Below, in pieces: positions 20,697-30,498 of a stretch of 64,000 nt of DNA. The stretch's first letter is position 1; every line of letters begins with the position of its first letter. The notes under the pieces are model-generated. The model did no database searches. It saw nothing but the letters and a program-made list of their open reading frames with translations, and had not been told where the DNA came from. Both the position numbers and the translations under genes were made by a program. Origin of the DNA: Bartonella bacilliformis Ver097. Its GTDB lineage: Bacteria > Pseudomonadota > Alphaproteobacteria > Rhizobiales > Rhizobiaceae. The stretch is from the NCBI RefSeq assembly GCF_000709795.1, contig NZ_KL503802.1:404812-468811 (forward strand), read 5' to 3'.

Positions 20697-21269
20697 ATGA
20701 AGATTAATGGTAATGAAATTCGCCCCGGAAATGTGATTGAACATCAAGGAAGTTTGTGGGTAGCTGTTAAATGCAATGCTGTTAAACCAGGCAAAGGGGG
20801 TGCATTTAATCAGGTCGAACTAAAAAATGTGATCGATGGAACCAAGCTCAATGAAAGATTTCGTGCCGCTGAAACTGTTGAAAAAGTGCGGTTAGAACAA
20901 AAAGATTTTACCTTTCTTTACCAGCAGGGTGAAGCGTTGGTTTTCATGGATACGGAATCTTATGAACAGCTTGAATTACAAAGAGATTTTGTCGGCGATC
21001 GCGCGGCTTTTTTACAAGATGGAATGACGGTCACTGTTGAACTTCACGAGGAAAAACCTCTTGGTATATCCTTGCCGGATCAAGTTACTGTTACCATTGC
21101 TGAAGCCGATCCTGCCATTAAAGGACAAACGGTGACATCTTCTTACAAGCCTGCTATTCTTGAAAATGGCATTCGTATCCTTGTGCCCCCTTTTGTTCAA
21201 GCAGGTGAGCGGGTCATTGTTGATACTAATGAATTAATTTATATACGCCGCGTGAGTGAAAAGGGGTAA
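20697..21269 (+). CDS. efp: Translation elongation factor P
   Basis: A 190-residue three-domain EF-P. It has [20 protein letters not shown] at the start, the modified-lysine loop KPGKGGAF (Lys at about residue 34), and the C-terminal OB domain ending [20 protein letters not shown] enters the ribosome E site to relieve stalling at polyproline. It is followed after 3 bp by the inositol monophosphatase gene, so the pair is likely one operon. Confidence 0.97.
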   Translation: MKINGNEIRPGNVIEHQGSLWVAVKCNAVKPGKGGAFNQVELKNVIDGTKLNERFRAAETVEKVRLEQKDFTFLYQQGEALVFMDTESYEQLELQRDFVGDRAAFLQDGMTVTVELHEEKPLGISLPDQVTVTIAEADPAIKGQTVTSSYKPAILENGIRILVPPFVQAGERVIVDTNELIYIRRVSEKG

Positions 21270-21272
21270 GAT

Positions 21273-22064
21273 ATGGCTCGTTCTGCCATCATGAATGTTA
21301 TGGTTCAAGCGGCTCTGAGAGCGGGTCGCTCTTTAGTTCGTGATTATGGCGAAGTACAAAATTTGCAAGTCTCTTTAAAAGGGCCAGCTGACTATGTTAG
21401 CCAAGCGGATCGTAAAGCGGAAAAAATCGTTTTCGCTGAATTGAGCAAAGCACGGCCAAGTTTTGGTTTTCTGATGGAAGAAACAGGCAATATTGTTGGG
21501 GAAGATCCTCAGCATCGTTTTATTGTTGATCCTTTAGATGGGACAACCAATTTTTTACACGGCATTCCTTTTTTTGCGGTTTCTATTGCTTTGGAACGGC
21601 AAGGACAGATTTTTGCTGGTGTGATTTATAATCCTATTTTGGATGAGCTTTTTACGGTAGAGCGTGGTCAGGGTGCTTTTTTTAATGATCGGCGTTGCCG
21701 TGTGGCAGGGCGGAGAAAATTGTCAGAATGTGTGATTGCAACCGGCATGCCTCATTTGGGTCGTCCGCAGCATGGGCATTATCTGGTTGAATTGCGCAAT
21801 ATGATGGCTGAAGTGTCAGGGGTGCGCCGTTTTGGTGCAGCAGCTCTTGATTTAGCCTATGTAGCGGCTGGCAGAACCGATGGCTTTTGGGAAAGTCATT
21901 TGCGGATTTGGGATGTAGCGGCTGGAATCTTGATGGTGCGTGAGGCAGGAGGGTTTGTTAGCGACCAAGTCGATGAAGGTGATTCTTCCCGTGTGAAAAA
22001 TATTATTGCTGGTAATGAAATCATTCACGCTGAATTAAATAAAGTTCTCAAAAAACCTGTTTGA
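21273..22064 (+). CDS. suhB: Inositol monophosphatase family protein (SuhB-like)
   Basis: A 263-residue member of the inositol monophosphatase family. Metal-binding motifs are GFLMEETG (Glu near 70), IVDPLDGTTNFLHGIP (about 89-104) and the C-terminal WDVAAGILMVREAGG. It dephosphorylates inositol-1-phosphate or similar substrates; SuhB proteins also assist rRNA antitermination in some bacteria. An alternative is a phosphatase with another sugar phosphate substrate. Confidence 0.9.
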   Translation: MARSAIMNVMVQAALRAGRSLVRDYGEVQNLQVSLKGPADYVSQADRKAEKIVFAELSKARPSFGFLMEETGNIVGEDPQHRFIVDPLDGTTNFLHGIPFFAVSIALERQGQIFAGVIYNPILDELFTVERGQGAFFNDRRCRVAGRRKLSECVIATGMPHLGRPQHGHYLVELRNMMAEVSGVRRFGAAALDLAYVAAGRTDGFWESHLRIWDVAAGILMVREAGGFVSDQVDEGDSSRVKNIIAGNEIIHAELNKVLKKPV

Positions 22065-22498
22065 AAGCATTAAGAAATTTCAGCTGTGGAGCCCATGCCT
22101 TTGAGGCTCTACGATTTGAGCTTCATGCGTTTGAAGCCTTAAAGATTTAGAGCTCAGGGGGCCATTCTGAAAAAGTTAGCGGCCCTACAGATTTAGAGTT
22201 GAATAGGATGAAATCCGCGAAAATTGGAGCCCTATGATCTAAGGTCATGAGAGATGAAATCTCTGCAGATTAAGGCTGATGGGAGCAGTTCTGGAAGCGT
22301 GAGGCTTTACAGATTTAGGGTTGAAAGGGATGAAATTCCCGAAAGTTGGAGGCGTCCTACGATTTAAGATCGTGAAAGATAAAATCTCTGCAAATTAAGG
22401 TTGATGGGAAAAGTTCTGGGATTGAGAGGCTTGACAGATTTAGGTGGGAGGTTGACAGATTTAGGGTTGCAGGGGATGCAATTCCCACAAAGTTAAGA
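22065..22498. repeat. Tandem repeat of about 125 bp, three units
   Basis: Degenerate units start at 22167, 22291 and 22417 (periods 124 and 126), each with acagatttagxgttg, gatgaaattcccg and ctgcagattaaggttgatggg. A weaker partial unit precedes at about 22080-22166. The last unit runs into the 3-prime end of the convergent ABC transporter gene, whose final codons come from repeat sequence. Confidence 0.75.
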
Positions 22499-24319
22499 TT
22501 AAGGAGATGAAATCCCTGATGAAAATTGCAAGTTAGTCCAATGGGCATAAATACCATCCTGTGCGACCAATTGTGCGTGCGTTCCTTCTTCCACAAGCGT
22601 TCCTTGATCAATCACAAGGATGCGATCTGCCTTCAAAACTGTTGCTAAACGGTGGGCAATCACCAAGGTTGTGCGATTGTGCATAAGATTTTCTAAGGCT
22701 TTTTGTACCAGATGTTCATTATTGGCATCTAAGGCTGATGTCGCTTCATCCAAAAGCAAAAGGGGAGCATTTCTTAAAATAGCCCGGGCAATACTAATCC
22801 GTTGTTTTTGTCCACCAGAAAGCATGATGCCCCGTTCTCCTACTTTACTGTCAAAGCCATCGGGGAGAGTTTCGATAAATTCGAGCGCATTAGCTGCTTG
22901 AGAGGCTGCAATAATTTGCTCTTGGCTCGCATTTTCTATGCCAAAGGCAATATTGTCCCGTATCGTACCTTCAAAAATAGCAACATCTTGCGAAACATAA
23001 GCCATGGAAGAGCGTAAATCATGCAAGGAAAGCTGGTTCAGATCTACACCATCAAACTGGATATGGCCGCTTGTCGGGTCATAAAAGCGCAAAATGAGAG
23101 AAAAAATTGTACTCTTTCCCGCTCCTGAGGGCCCTACAAAAGCAACGGTTTCGCTAGCTTTGATGGAAAAGGAAAGATTTTGTAAGATTTTTTTTTGTGG
23201 TCTGGATGGATAATGAAAATCAATCTGATCAAAAAGAATCGCCCCTTGGATAGGCTGCTTCAATGGTAAAGGAGAAGTGGGCGTGGTAATAGCTGGTTTT
23301 TCTTGCAACCAGTTAAACAATTCTTCTGCGGCATTTGCTGCTTGCCATAATTCTGTTCCCATTTCTGGTAATTGCGCAAAGGTTGCGGCACCAAAAATGG
23401 CATAGATAACAAATTGACTTAAAGTTCCGCCAGACATGGTGCCATGAAGCACATCATGTGATCCGATCCACAAAACCGCAACAATACTGCTAAAAATAAG
23501 AAAAATCGCAAGGCCAGTAAAAAGAGAACGCACTGTAATCGAAATTTTCGCTGTTTGAAAGCTATGTTCTATCAATTTGGAAAAGCGGTTAGCAATAAAG
23601 GGTTCTGCCGTATAGGCTTGCACTGTGCGAATGGTGCTCATTTGTTCAGCAGCTAGGCTATTGGCTTCAGAAAGTTTATTGTGTGCGATGCGTGCATGTG
23701 TGCGGACTTGGCGCCCCAAAAGTATGAGAGGGATAACCACAAAGGGGATAGATAGCAAAACAAGCAAGGATAATTTGGCATTTGTGATGACCATCATCAT
23801 GATGGCCCCGACAACAATAATAAGCTGACGCAAAGCGGTAGATATTTTGGAGCCAATAGCCAATTTTACTTGGGTTGTGTTTGTGGCGAGCTTTGCAATA
23901 ATGTCACCAGAATGGGAACGGTCAAAAAAATCAGGTGAGAGTTGTAGGATATGGCTAAAAATATCGCGCTGTAAGTCGGCAACAACACGTTCACTTAATG
24001 TGATGACACAATAATAGCGACTTGCTGAAGCTGCGGCCAAAAGAAAGGCAAGCACAAATAAAATGCTAAAATAACTATTGATTTCCCCATAACGAGACGC
24101 TTGAAAACCATGATCAAGCATTTGCTGAATAGCAATAGGCAAAGCCAGAGTGATAAAGGCAGCTGCCAACAATGAGATGAGCGAACCAACAATCAACCAG
24201 CGATAGCGCATAAGATAGGGGAGAAGATGCGCAAATAAAGATAAAGAATGCTGTATCTTAAAAATTTGTGTTGAAGGTGCAGAGTGATTTGGAGATGTTG
24301 GGTGCAAAGGGGTTTTCAT
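22499..24319 (-). CDS. ABC transporter, fused membrane and ATPase (MsbA/LmrA type exporter)
   Basis: A 606-residue half-transporter. Six membrane helices lie within about 30-320 (first WLIVGSLISLLAAAFITLAL). The nucleotide-binding domain follows with Walker A GPSGAGKST (about 398-406), the signature LSGGQKQR and Walker B LLLLDEATSALD. It would act as a homodimeric inner-membrane exporter; lipid or drug substrates are typical but cannot be read from the sequence. The C-terminus ends in QFSSGISSP, encoded by the adjoining repeat. Confidence 0.9.
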   Translation of the reverse strand: MKTPLHPTSPNHSAPSTQIFKIQHSLSLFAHLLPYLMRYRWLIVGSLISLLAAAFITLALPIAIQQMLDHGFQASRYGEINSYFSILFVLAFLLAAASASRYYCVITLSERVVADLQRDIFSHILQLSPDFFDRSHSGDIIAKLATNTTQVKLAIGSKISTALRQLIIVVGAIMMMVITNAKLSLLVLLSIPFVVIPLILLGRQVRTHARIAHNKLSEANSLAAEQMSTIRTVQAYTAEPFIANRFSKLIEHSFQTAKISITVRSLFTGLAIFLIFSSIVAVLWIGSHDVLHGTMSGGTLSQFVIYAIFGAATFAQLPEMGTELWQAANAAEELFNWLQEKPAITTPTSPLPLKQPIQGAILFDQIDFHYPSRPQKKILQNLSFSIKASETVAFVGPSGAGKSTIFSLILRFYDPTSGHIQFDGVDLNQLSLHDLRSSMAYVSQDVAIFEGTIRDNIAFGIENASQEQIIAASQAANALEFIETLPDGFDSKVGERGIMLSGGQKQRISIARAILRNAPLLLLDEATSALDANNEHLVQKALENLMHNRTTLVIAHRLATVLKADRILVIDQGTLVEEGTHAQLVAQDGIYAHWTNLQFSSGISSP

Positions 24320-24491
24320 GTATTTGACTGATAAGACTTTGAGTAATCGATTGTGTTTGAACCCTTGTTTTTTGATGCATGCTCAGCTATAGGGAAATCA
24401 ACTCAATGAATGTATCAAAAAGGCGAAGAGAGTGCACTTAAAAAATAATAAAGAGCTTTTCTTCGTTCTCTGAAAACAGAAAGTTTGCCGT

Positions 24492-24713
24492 ATGAAACCC
24501 AATATTCATCCCGACTATCATCAGATTTATGTTGTTATGACTGATGGAACCAAATATGCGACGCGTTCAACATGGGGAAAAGAAGGGGATACATTGAATT
24601 TGGATATTGATCCAACAACCCATCCGGCGTGGATTGGTGGGTCACAAACACTTGTTGACCGTGGCGGACGTGTTTCCAAATTCAAAAACCGCTTTGGAAA
24701 TCTTGGCGTATAA
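24492..24713 (+). CDS. rpmE: 50S ribosomal protein L31
   Basis: A 73-residue L31: [20 protein letters not shown] at the start and the closing [14 protein letters not shown]. The zinc-binding CxxC of some L31 proteins is absent, which is normal for the alphaproteobacterial zinc-free form. It is divergent from the ABC exporter gene. Confidence 0.95.
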   Translation: MKPNIHPDYHQIYVVMTDGTKYATRSTWGKEGDTLNLDIDPTTHPAWIGGSQTLVDRGGRVSKFKNRFGNLGV

Positions 24714-25275
24714 TTTTTACTTCAATCTTGGTGGATGCTTCATTTTATAAAGTTTCAACGAGAACAGGCCTAAAAAAGCAAAGTCCTTAAAAGAGGGCTT
24801 TACCTTAAGGAATTTAAGAGAATCCTTTTAAGGTTGAAAAAGCTTAAGCGATGCAAGGTTGCTTTTTTTGCCATTTTACCGATAGTTTGGTTTTTCTATG
24901 CTTTTGCTGATGAATAAGGTGCTTGTTTCAGCCTGAAGGAGTGCCTATCAGGAGGCTACAAAAAATCTATTGATAGTGTCTTACAGATAGTTGCAGGAGG
25001 ATCAGGTTGCAGCCTTAGTTCAAAGTGCCTATTAGAGCGGTTTGCAAGAAGTTTCAAGGGGAATCAGGTCCATAAAGGGATAGCCAAAGAGAGGACAATA
25101 GTTACCGGAAAATGGCTCATAAAAGAAGGGGCAACAAGCACTCATCTCATAAGAAAGAATTCTTAATTTGCTTAATCAAAAAAGCGGACTGCTTCTCAAC
25201 AGAGAGCCCAAATTTTAAACAAACACTATTTTAAGCAAATACTATTAAAAGCGGAGATTATAAACAGGCGCTATT
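24714..25275. other. rpmE-yebC convergent spacer
   Basis: About 560 bp. A perfect 9-bp inverted repeat, ccttaaaag (24785-24793) and cttttaagg (24825-24833), could act as a transcript-end structure for rpmE. Toward yebC the phrase actattttaagcxxata recurs (about 25226 and 25270). No gene is supported. Confidence 0.45.
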
Positions 25276-26022
25276 TTAAGCTGATAATGTCGCTAAAACT
25301 TCATCACTCACATCAAAATTAGCATAGACATTTTGCACGTCGTCATCTTCTTCCAATGTAGAAATGAGACGTAAAATTGACATGGCTTTTTCTTCATCTA
25401 CGGGGGCAAGTGTGGTTGGCTTCCAAATGGTTTTAATGAATTCTGCCTCGCCTAGGGTTGCTTCAAGCATTTTTGAAACTTCACCAATATCTTCAAACGC
25501 ACAGGTAATATGATGGCCTGTTTCTTCTGATTGCACGTCTTCTGCACCTGCTTCAATGGCAGCTTCCATAACGCTTTCTGCTGTACCGGCTTCAGGCTTG
25601 TAGATAATTTCACCAATCCGGTTAAACATAAAGCCTACGGATCCTGTTTCTCCCAAAGCACCGCCGGCTTTGGTGAAGGCTGCACGCACATTGGAGGCGG
25701 TGCGGTTACGGTTATCGGTGAGGGCTTCAACAATGACAGCCACGCCACCGGGACCGTATCCCTCATACCGGACTTCATCATAATTTTCGACATCACTGCC
25801 TGAAGCTTTCTTAATCGCTCGTTCAATATTATCCTTTGGCATCGATTGTGATTTAGCATTTTGAACAGCAAGTCTTAAACGCGGGTTCATCGCTGGGTCA
25901 GGAGAACCTTGTTTGGCAGCAACCGTAATTTCACGTGCAAGTTTAGAAAATATCTTTGAGCGTACCGCATCTTGACGCCCTTTACGGTGCATAATATTTT
26001 TAAATTGTGAATGGCCTGCCAT
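25276..26022 (-). CDS. yebC: YebC/PmpR family protein
   Basis: A 248-residue YebC-type protein: [20 protein letters not shown] at the start, then [34 protein letters not shown], and [13 protein letters not shown] with a slight variation. Family members act as transcription regulators or as ribosome-associated factors that relieve stalling. In relatives it usually precedes ruvC; here 9 kb of other genes separate them. Confidence 0.95.
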   Translation of the reverse strand: MAGHSQFKNIMHRKGRQDAVRSKIFSKLAREITVAAKQGSPDPAMNPRLRLAVQNAKSQSMPKDNIERAIKKASGSDVENYDEVRYEGYGPGGVAVIVEALTDNRNRTASNVRAAFTKAGGALGETGSVGFMFNRIGEIIYKPEAGTAESVMEAAIEAGAEDVQSEETGHHITCAFEDIGEVSKMLEATLGEAEFIKTIWKPTTLAPVDEEKAMSILRLISTLEEDDDVQNVYANFDVSDEVLATLSA

Positions 26023-26536
26023 TGGCTCCCTCTCTGTTTGATGAGTGAGATTGATACTATCTCACATGTGCTTAAGGGCACTATGAAAGAGTATAGACTA
26101 TTGAACGAAGACCCTTATAAAAAAAATCTTATCAAAGGTAAAGATCCTCGTAAAGAGAGATATCTTGTCGCAGCATAAAAATCACGTTATAAGAAAAGGA
26201 TCACGCTATAAAAAGGTATCATTGTGTGATAGAAGCGATTTATTCGCAGCCGCGGTGGGATGTAATGTTTATTAAGAAGATGTTAGTGTCTACTGATTTG
26301 GAGCGAATGAAGAGGCTCTCTTTATTCTCTATAAAATTTTATAGAGAAGAGTGCAAACCCTGTAGCGTGACGAAACTGTGATCTGATGGTCCTATGGTTT
26401 GAAAAAATCTATGGTTAAAAAGCCTGTGGCTTGAAAAACTCGTAGTTTGATGATCTACAGATTGAAAATGGGCAGTTTCCTGCCTTTAAAAAGGAAAGCA
26501 ACCTACCTTTAAAAAGGAAAGATGAGGAATAAGAAA
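26023..26536. repeat. Spacer with short degenerate tandem repeats before trcR
   Basis: About 510 bp. From about 26391 to 26470 it has five degenerate units of about 16 bp (ctatggtttgaaaaaat, ctatggttaaaaagc, ctgtggcttgaaaaac and so on). Just before the gene, cctttaaaaaggaaag occurs twice (26483-26498 and 26506-26521). The second copy supplies part of the ribosome-binding region. Confidence 0.55.
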
Positions 26537-27238
26537 ATGGCAACGCAACTCTTGATGCCCAAGGCAACAGCTGTTTGGCTGGTTGATAATACAGCACTTT
26601 CTTTTGAACAAATTGCAGATTTTTGTAAATTGCATGTGTTGGAAGTAAAAGCAATTGCCGATGGTGAGAGTGCTTGCAGTATTAAAGGGCTTAACCCTAT
26701 TAGTTCTGGGCAATTGACACGCAGTGAGATTGCGCGCGTTGAAGCAGACCCAACAGCTCGTCTTAAACTTGCTGAATCTAAAGTGAATATTCCCCTTCCT
26801 AAGCGTAAAGGTGCACGCTACATTCCTCTTTTTCGGCGTCAAGACCGTCCAAATGGAATCTTGTGGTTGGTACTCAATCATCCTGAATTAAAAGATGCAC
26901 AAATTGCACGGTTAATTGGAACAACAAAGTCAACCATTGAGCAAATTCGCAATAGAACCCATTGGAATAGCTCTAATCTTGTTCCTATGGACCCTGTTGG
27001 GTTAGGATTGTGTTCGCAAATTGATTTTGATATCGAATTGCAGCGCGCTGCAAAAAATCGTCCTCAGTCTGAACAGCGGGATGAAACTTTGCTGCCTGCA
27101 TCTGTTACAGAAAATGCCTTCTTCGATTTAATGGAAGATAAGAGAGAAAATAAATCTATAAAAAATCAAGAATTTGATGCAGATAAGGTTTTTGCCAAAT
27201 TAAATACACAGATAAGAAACGCGCAAGACGCTGAATAG
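26537..27238 (+). CDS. trcR: DUF1013 cell-cycle transcriptional regulator (TrcR-like)
   Basis: A 233-residue DUF1013 protein beginning MATQLLMPKATAVWLVDNTA with a helix-turn-helix-like LSFEQIADFCKLHVLEVKAI. A second HTH-like segment is in LKDAQIARLIGTTKSTIEQIRNRTHW. The Caulobacter relative, TrcR, is an RNA-polymerase-associated cell-cycle regulator. I chose the ATG at 26537 over 26522 because GAGGA lies 8 nt before it and the family begins with this peptide. Confidence 0.87.
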   Translation: MATQLLMPKATAVWLVDNTALSFEQIADFCKLHVLEVKAIADGESACSIKGLNPISSGQLTRSEIARVEADPTARLKLAESKVNIPLPKRKGARYIPLFRRQDRPNGILWLVLNHPELKDAQIARLIGTTKSTIEQIRNRTHWNSSNLVPMDPVGLGLCSQIDFDIELQRAAKNRPQSEQRDETLLPASVTENAFFDLMEDKRENKSIKNQEFDADKVFAKLNTQIRNAQDAE

Positions 27239-27540
27239 ATATTTAAAGAGGGATTTTGAAGGGGCGCGGCAGAGACGTAAGTCAAACAGTTGGTATTTAT
27301 GACTTAAGGTGTTTGTGTTTCCTAGCGGGCGGCTTTGAAAAATGGCGATATTAATAGGGTGAGATAAGAGATTTTTGTTAAAAGATGAAAAACAAAAAAA
27401 GAAGATGAGTATAAATAAAGACAAAGATTTTTCTTACTTAATTCTTGTTGGGATTTTTTTAACGATACTGCATTAAATTTTTCCTTTTAGTGCTTCAAAA
27501 TTACCCCAACTTTGGCCTTTATAAAGAGGAGAATTAGCGT
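27239..27540. other. trcR-pal spacer
   Basis: About 300 AT-rich bases with no gene. The pal ribosome site (aaagaggag) is at about 27523-27531. If the tol locus was inverted, the second breakpoint should lie in this spacer. Confidence 0.35.
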
Positions 27541-28059
27541 ATGGATTTTGTTTACAAAATTATTTTCTGTCCATTGACTCTGGTCTTTGTTTGTTTGCTA
27601 AGTGTGGCTGGGTGTGGAAAAAAGACTATCAATCCAACCAATGATATGGGATTTTTTGCAAAAAATGCAAAGTATGGTGATGTGACACTAGGTTCAGAGC
27701 AAGATTTTGTAGTAAATGTTGGTGATCGTGTTTTCTTTAGTCTTGATTCTTCAGTTATTGAAGCAGACGCTCAACGTATTTTAATGCGCCAAGCAGAATG
27801 GTTGCTTTCTTATCCCCAGTATACCATCATGGTTGAAGGGCATGCGGATGACCGCGGAACACGCGAGTATAATCTAGCTCTTGGGCAACGCCGTGCTGTT
27901 GCGGTACGGGATTATTTGATTTCTCTTGGTATTTCTCCACAACGGATGAAAACCATGTCTTACGGTAAAGAAAGGCCTGTCGCTGTGTGTGATGATATCT
28001 CTTGTTGGAATCAAAATCGACGGGTGGTTATTAGCGTTACGTCAAAGGGCGGTGCATAA
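27541..28059 (+). CDS. pal: Peptidoglycan-associated lipoprotein Pal
   Basis: A 172-residue lipoprotein with a lipoprotein signal peptide ending in LSVAGC (lipidated Cys at about residue 25) and an OmpA-type peptidoglycan-binding domain: VFFSLDSSVIEADAQRIL, VEGHADDRGTREYNLALGQRRA and the closing NRRVVISV. It tethers the outer membrane to peptidoglycan and binds TolA and TolB. It normally follows tolB; here tolB is at 8903-10276 on the opposite strand. Confidence 0.96.
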   Translation: MDFVYKIIFCPLTLVFVCLLSVAGCGKKTINPTNDMGFFAKNAKYGDVTLGSEQDFVVNVGDRVFFSLDSSVIEADAQRILMRQAEWLLSYPQYTIMVEGHADDRGTREYNLALGQRRAVAVRDYLISLGISPQRMKTMSYGKERPVAVCDDISCWNQNRRVVISVTSKGGA

Positions 28060-28636
28060 GGGTTTTTGTCAAAAATCTATTTTCCTATTGAGAAAGAGAG
28101 CTTTGTCTACTGAAAAGAGAGCAGGACGTGTTAACTGCTTAAGGGCTCTTTTTATAGAGGAGCAATAGCTCTGAAAACTTTTTGTGCAAAGCTTTTTTCC
28201 TCCATTGAGCCGTGTTGCTTTTTGCGCTCTCTTAAGAGAAGTTGGTTTTTTTGAGAATGTTCTCTTTTGCGGATTTTTTTATTTTTCGCTTTAAGAAAGG
28301 GGCAAATTCGAGGAGCACTTTCATATCATTGTGTTTTTTTCGGCAGACTTGGCCATCTGGCTTTTTTCCCGGTAGGCCGTGTCGTCATGTCTTTTCCAGC
28401 TGACAAAGATAGGGAGGCAAAGAGAGAAAGCGTTTTTTGAGGTATCTTCTAAGCATTTTTCGGATCTTACGTGTGTTCTTTTCAAAAAATTCAAGATAAA
28501 GTTGAAACTCATTGTGAGTCTCGCTACTCTTGGGGCCACTTGAAAAGCTATAAACGCTTTTATCAGATTGTTTTAACAAGGATAAATGGTGAACAATATT
28601 TTATCAAAGCCTTAAAAGAAGGAAAAATCGTTTTCG
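28060..28636. other. pal-tilS spacer, cpoB position without a gene
   Basis: About 577 bp in which no frame resembles CpoB/YbgF, the TPR protein usually encoded between pal and tilS in relatives. A 12-bp palindrome, tctcttaagaga (28228-28239), is followed by a T-rich stretch. The gene appears lost, or decayed beyond recognition by eye. Confidence 0.45.
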
Positions 28637-30376
28637 GTGTTTGTTAAATTAGCAAAAAATGTGTTTAAAGAGTCTGATTTTGTTCAGTGCCAGAAACTGA
28701 TCTTAGCGGTTTCAGGAGGAAGTGATTCGCTAGCTTTGTTGTTTTTGCTGAGAGACTATTTCAAAACATGGTCTGCTGCTGATGAGACTGTTTCCTCAAG
28801 ATCTCTTTCTTCTGAAAATATTCCTATTAAAAAAGTCCCCCCTGAAATTATTGTGGTGACAGTTGATCATCAATTGCGTGCAGAATCTGCTTTGGAAGCA
28901 GAAAATGTTGCTGCTCTTTGTCGCGCGCATCACATTAAACATGTCATTGTGCGGTGGGAAGGTGAAAAGCCAAAGACAAATATTGCTCAACAAGCCCGTA
29001 TTGCCCGCTACGATTTGCTTTTTAAAGAAGCTAAAAAACAAGGTGCAACATTGATTATGACAGGGCATACGCTCAATGATCAGGTGGAAACTTATCATAT
29101 GCGTCGTCAGCGTCTTCACAAGGGCGCTGTTATTGCTGAGCCAGAAGGAGAGGATGATACAAAGCAAGAGGCCGATATTAAGCAAAAAATTGGAGAAAAG
29201 AAAAAAGTCAAGCCAGAGATAGGAGTTCAACCAGAGGTCCACCCAGAAAGAGGGGAAGATGCTCAGCCAAAGACAGAGTTTGCGCTCAATGTTGTGCCAC
29301 AAGAAGAGCCGAAGGCGCCAAAAAAGGCCGAGAAAGCGGTGGGTAGTGGTGTGTATCAAGAATTTACTTCTGAAAATGTGGAACAAAGTCTATCAGGTTA
29401 CGATAGGAACAGCTTGTCAAGTTGTGATGGGGAAAGTGTATCACATCAGAGAGAAGAGAGTGATCTGTTCTATGAACGGGGTTTAGCCTGTATCCCGAGA
29501 GAGGCATTGTTGCGCGGCAAGGTGCGTTTGATTCGCCCTTTACTTGGCGTTAAGCGGAAAACATTGCGTGCTTATTTATCTTTGCAAGGAACATCATGGA
29601 TCGATGACCCGACCAATGAAGATCGCAAATTTGAACGCGTGCGCGTGCGTCATTCTCTGCATCAACAAAAGCTTGCTGATATTGCCAAAAAGGTTAATCA
29701 CGCGGCTGTGCAACGGCGCAAACAAGCACAAGATATTGCAGATTTGATTTTGGCTTTAGATATTTGTGTTGAATATGGGCACTGCTTTATCGGCAAACCT
29801 GCATCCTTCTTACAACAGCATGTCAATTTTCCCTTTGTTGTCGGGTTATTTGTAGTGCTGATGGGGGGTAACCCTTATTTACTGTCTTCTCAAAAAGTAG
29901 CAGCACTTGGGCGGAAATTATCTTTGCAGCATCCAGAAAAACAACGTTTCACGCTGTCTGGGTCTGTTATTGAATATAATCATAAAGGCATTGTGTGTTG
30001 GCGCGAAGCACGCAACATTAAGGAAGAGATTCTCTTCCCAGGACAAAGCTTGCTGTGGGATGGGCGCTATCAGATCATCAATCATGATGAGGAGGTTATC
30101 CGCGTTGGACCAGCAGATATTGACCATTTGAAATATTTTCTCAAACAGGGGGCTATGGATGGTGTCTTGAATTTTGAGCGGCCTCATTTCCCCTCTTTGC
30201 AGTCTCTTTTGATGATTTCGAAGAGTCAAGACGTTGATATTCCAGATTTGACTTCCCATCTCTATAGTAAGCGCAAAGTCATCATCAAACGTATTATGGC
30301 ACCCTTTGATTGGTTGTTATCACGCGAAGATGCTGCTATTGTTAATGTTGTAGAGCCTTTATTAAACATCGAGTAA
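28637..30376 (+). CDS. tilS: tRNA(Ile)-lysidine synthase with a large internal insertion
   Basis: A 579-residue TilS; the family is more often 430-480. The PP-loop SGGSDS is at about 26-31, VTVDHQLR at about 74-81, and MTGHTLNDQVET at about 141-152. Conserved sequence resumes with RGLACIPRE (about 281) and WIDDPTNED. In between, residues about 161-278 are a Lys/Glu/Pro- then Ser-rich low-complexity insertion. TilS makes lysidine at the wobble C of tRNA-Ile(CAU), which is essential for AUA decoding. The start is GTG at 28637 with AAGGA about 14 nt upstream, so the start is uncertain. Confidence 0.92.
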   Translation: MFVKLAKNVFKESDFVQCQKLILAVSGGSDSLALLFLLRDYFKTWSAADETVSSRSLSSENIPIKKVPPEIIVVTVDHQLRAESALEAENVAALCRAHHIKHVIVRWEGEKPKTNIAQQARIARYDLLFKEAKKQGATLIMTGHTLNDQVETYHMRRQRLHKGAVIAEPEGEDDTKQEADIKQKIGEKKKVKPEIGVQPEVHPERGEDAQPKTEFALNVVPQEEPKAPKKAEKAVGSGVYQEFTSENVEQSLSGYDRNSLSSCDGESVSHQREESDLFYERGLACIPREALLRGKVRLIRPLLGVKRKTLRAYLSLQGTSWIDDPTNEDRKFERVRVRHSLHQQKLADIAKKVNHAAVQRRKQAQDIADLILALDICVEYGHCFIGKPASFLQQHVNFPFVVGLFVVLMGGNPYLLSSQKVAALGRKLSLQHPEKQRFTLSGSVIEYNHKGIVCWREARNIKEEILFPGQSLLWDGRYQIINHDEEVIRVGPADIDHLKYFLKQGAMDGVLNFERPHFPSLQSLLMISKSQDVDIPDLTSHLYSKRKVIIKRIMAPFDWLLSREDAAIVNVVEPLLNIE

Positions 30377-30498
30377 AAGAATTGAAAAAAATTATTCTAA
30401 AAGATAAGAAACCGCTTTCTTTCTCTTGGCAAGGCTGAGACAAGATTATATGCTATAAAGACTTCTTCGAGAACCTGTATCTGATAAATGGGCCAAAT

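Noticed and set aside
28796..29386. 196-codon frame antisense to tilS
   Set aside because: It lies wholly inside the confident tilS gene and covers its low-complexity insertion; its Phe/Leu/Trp-rich composition is the mirror of that insertion.
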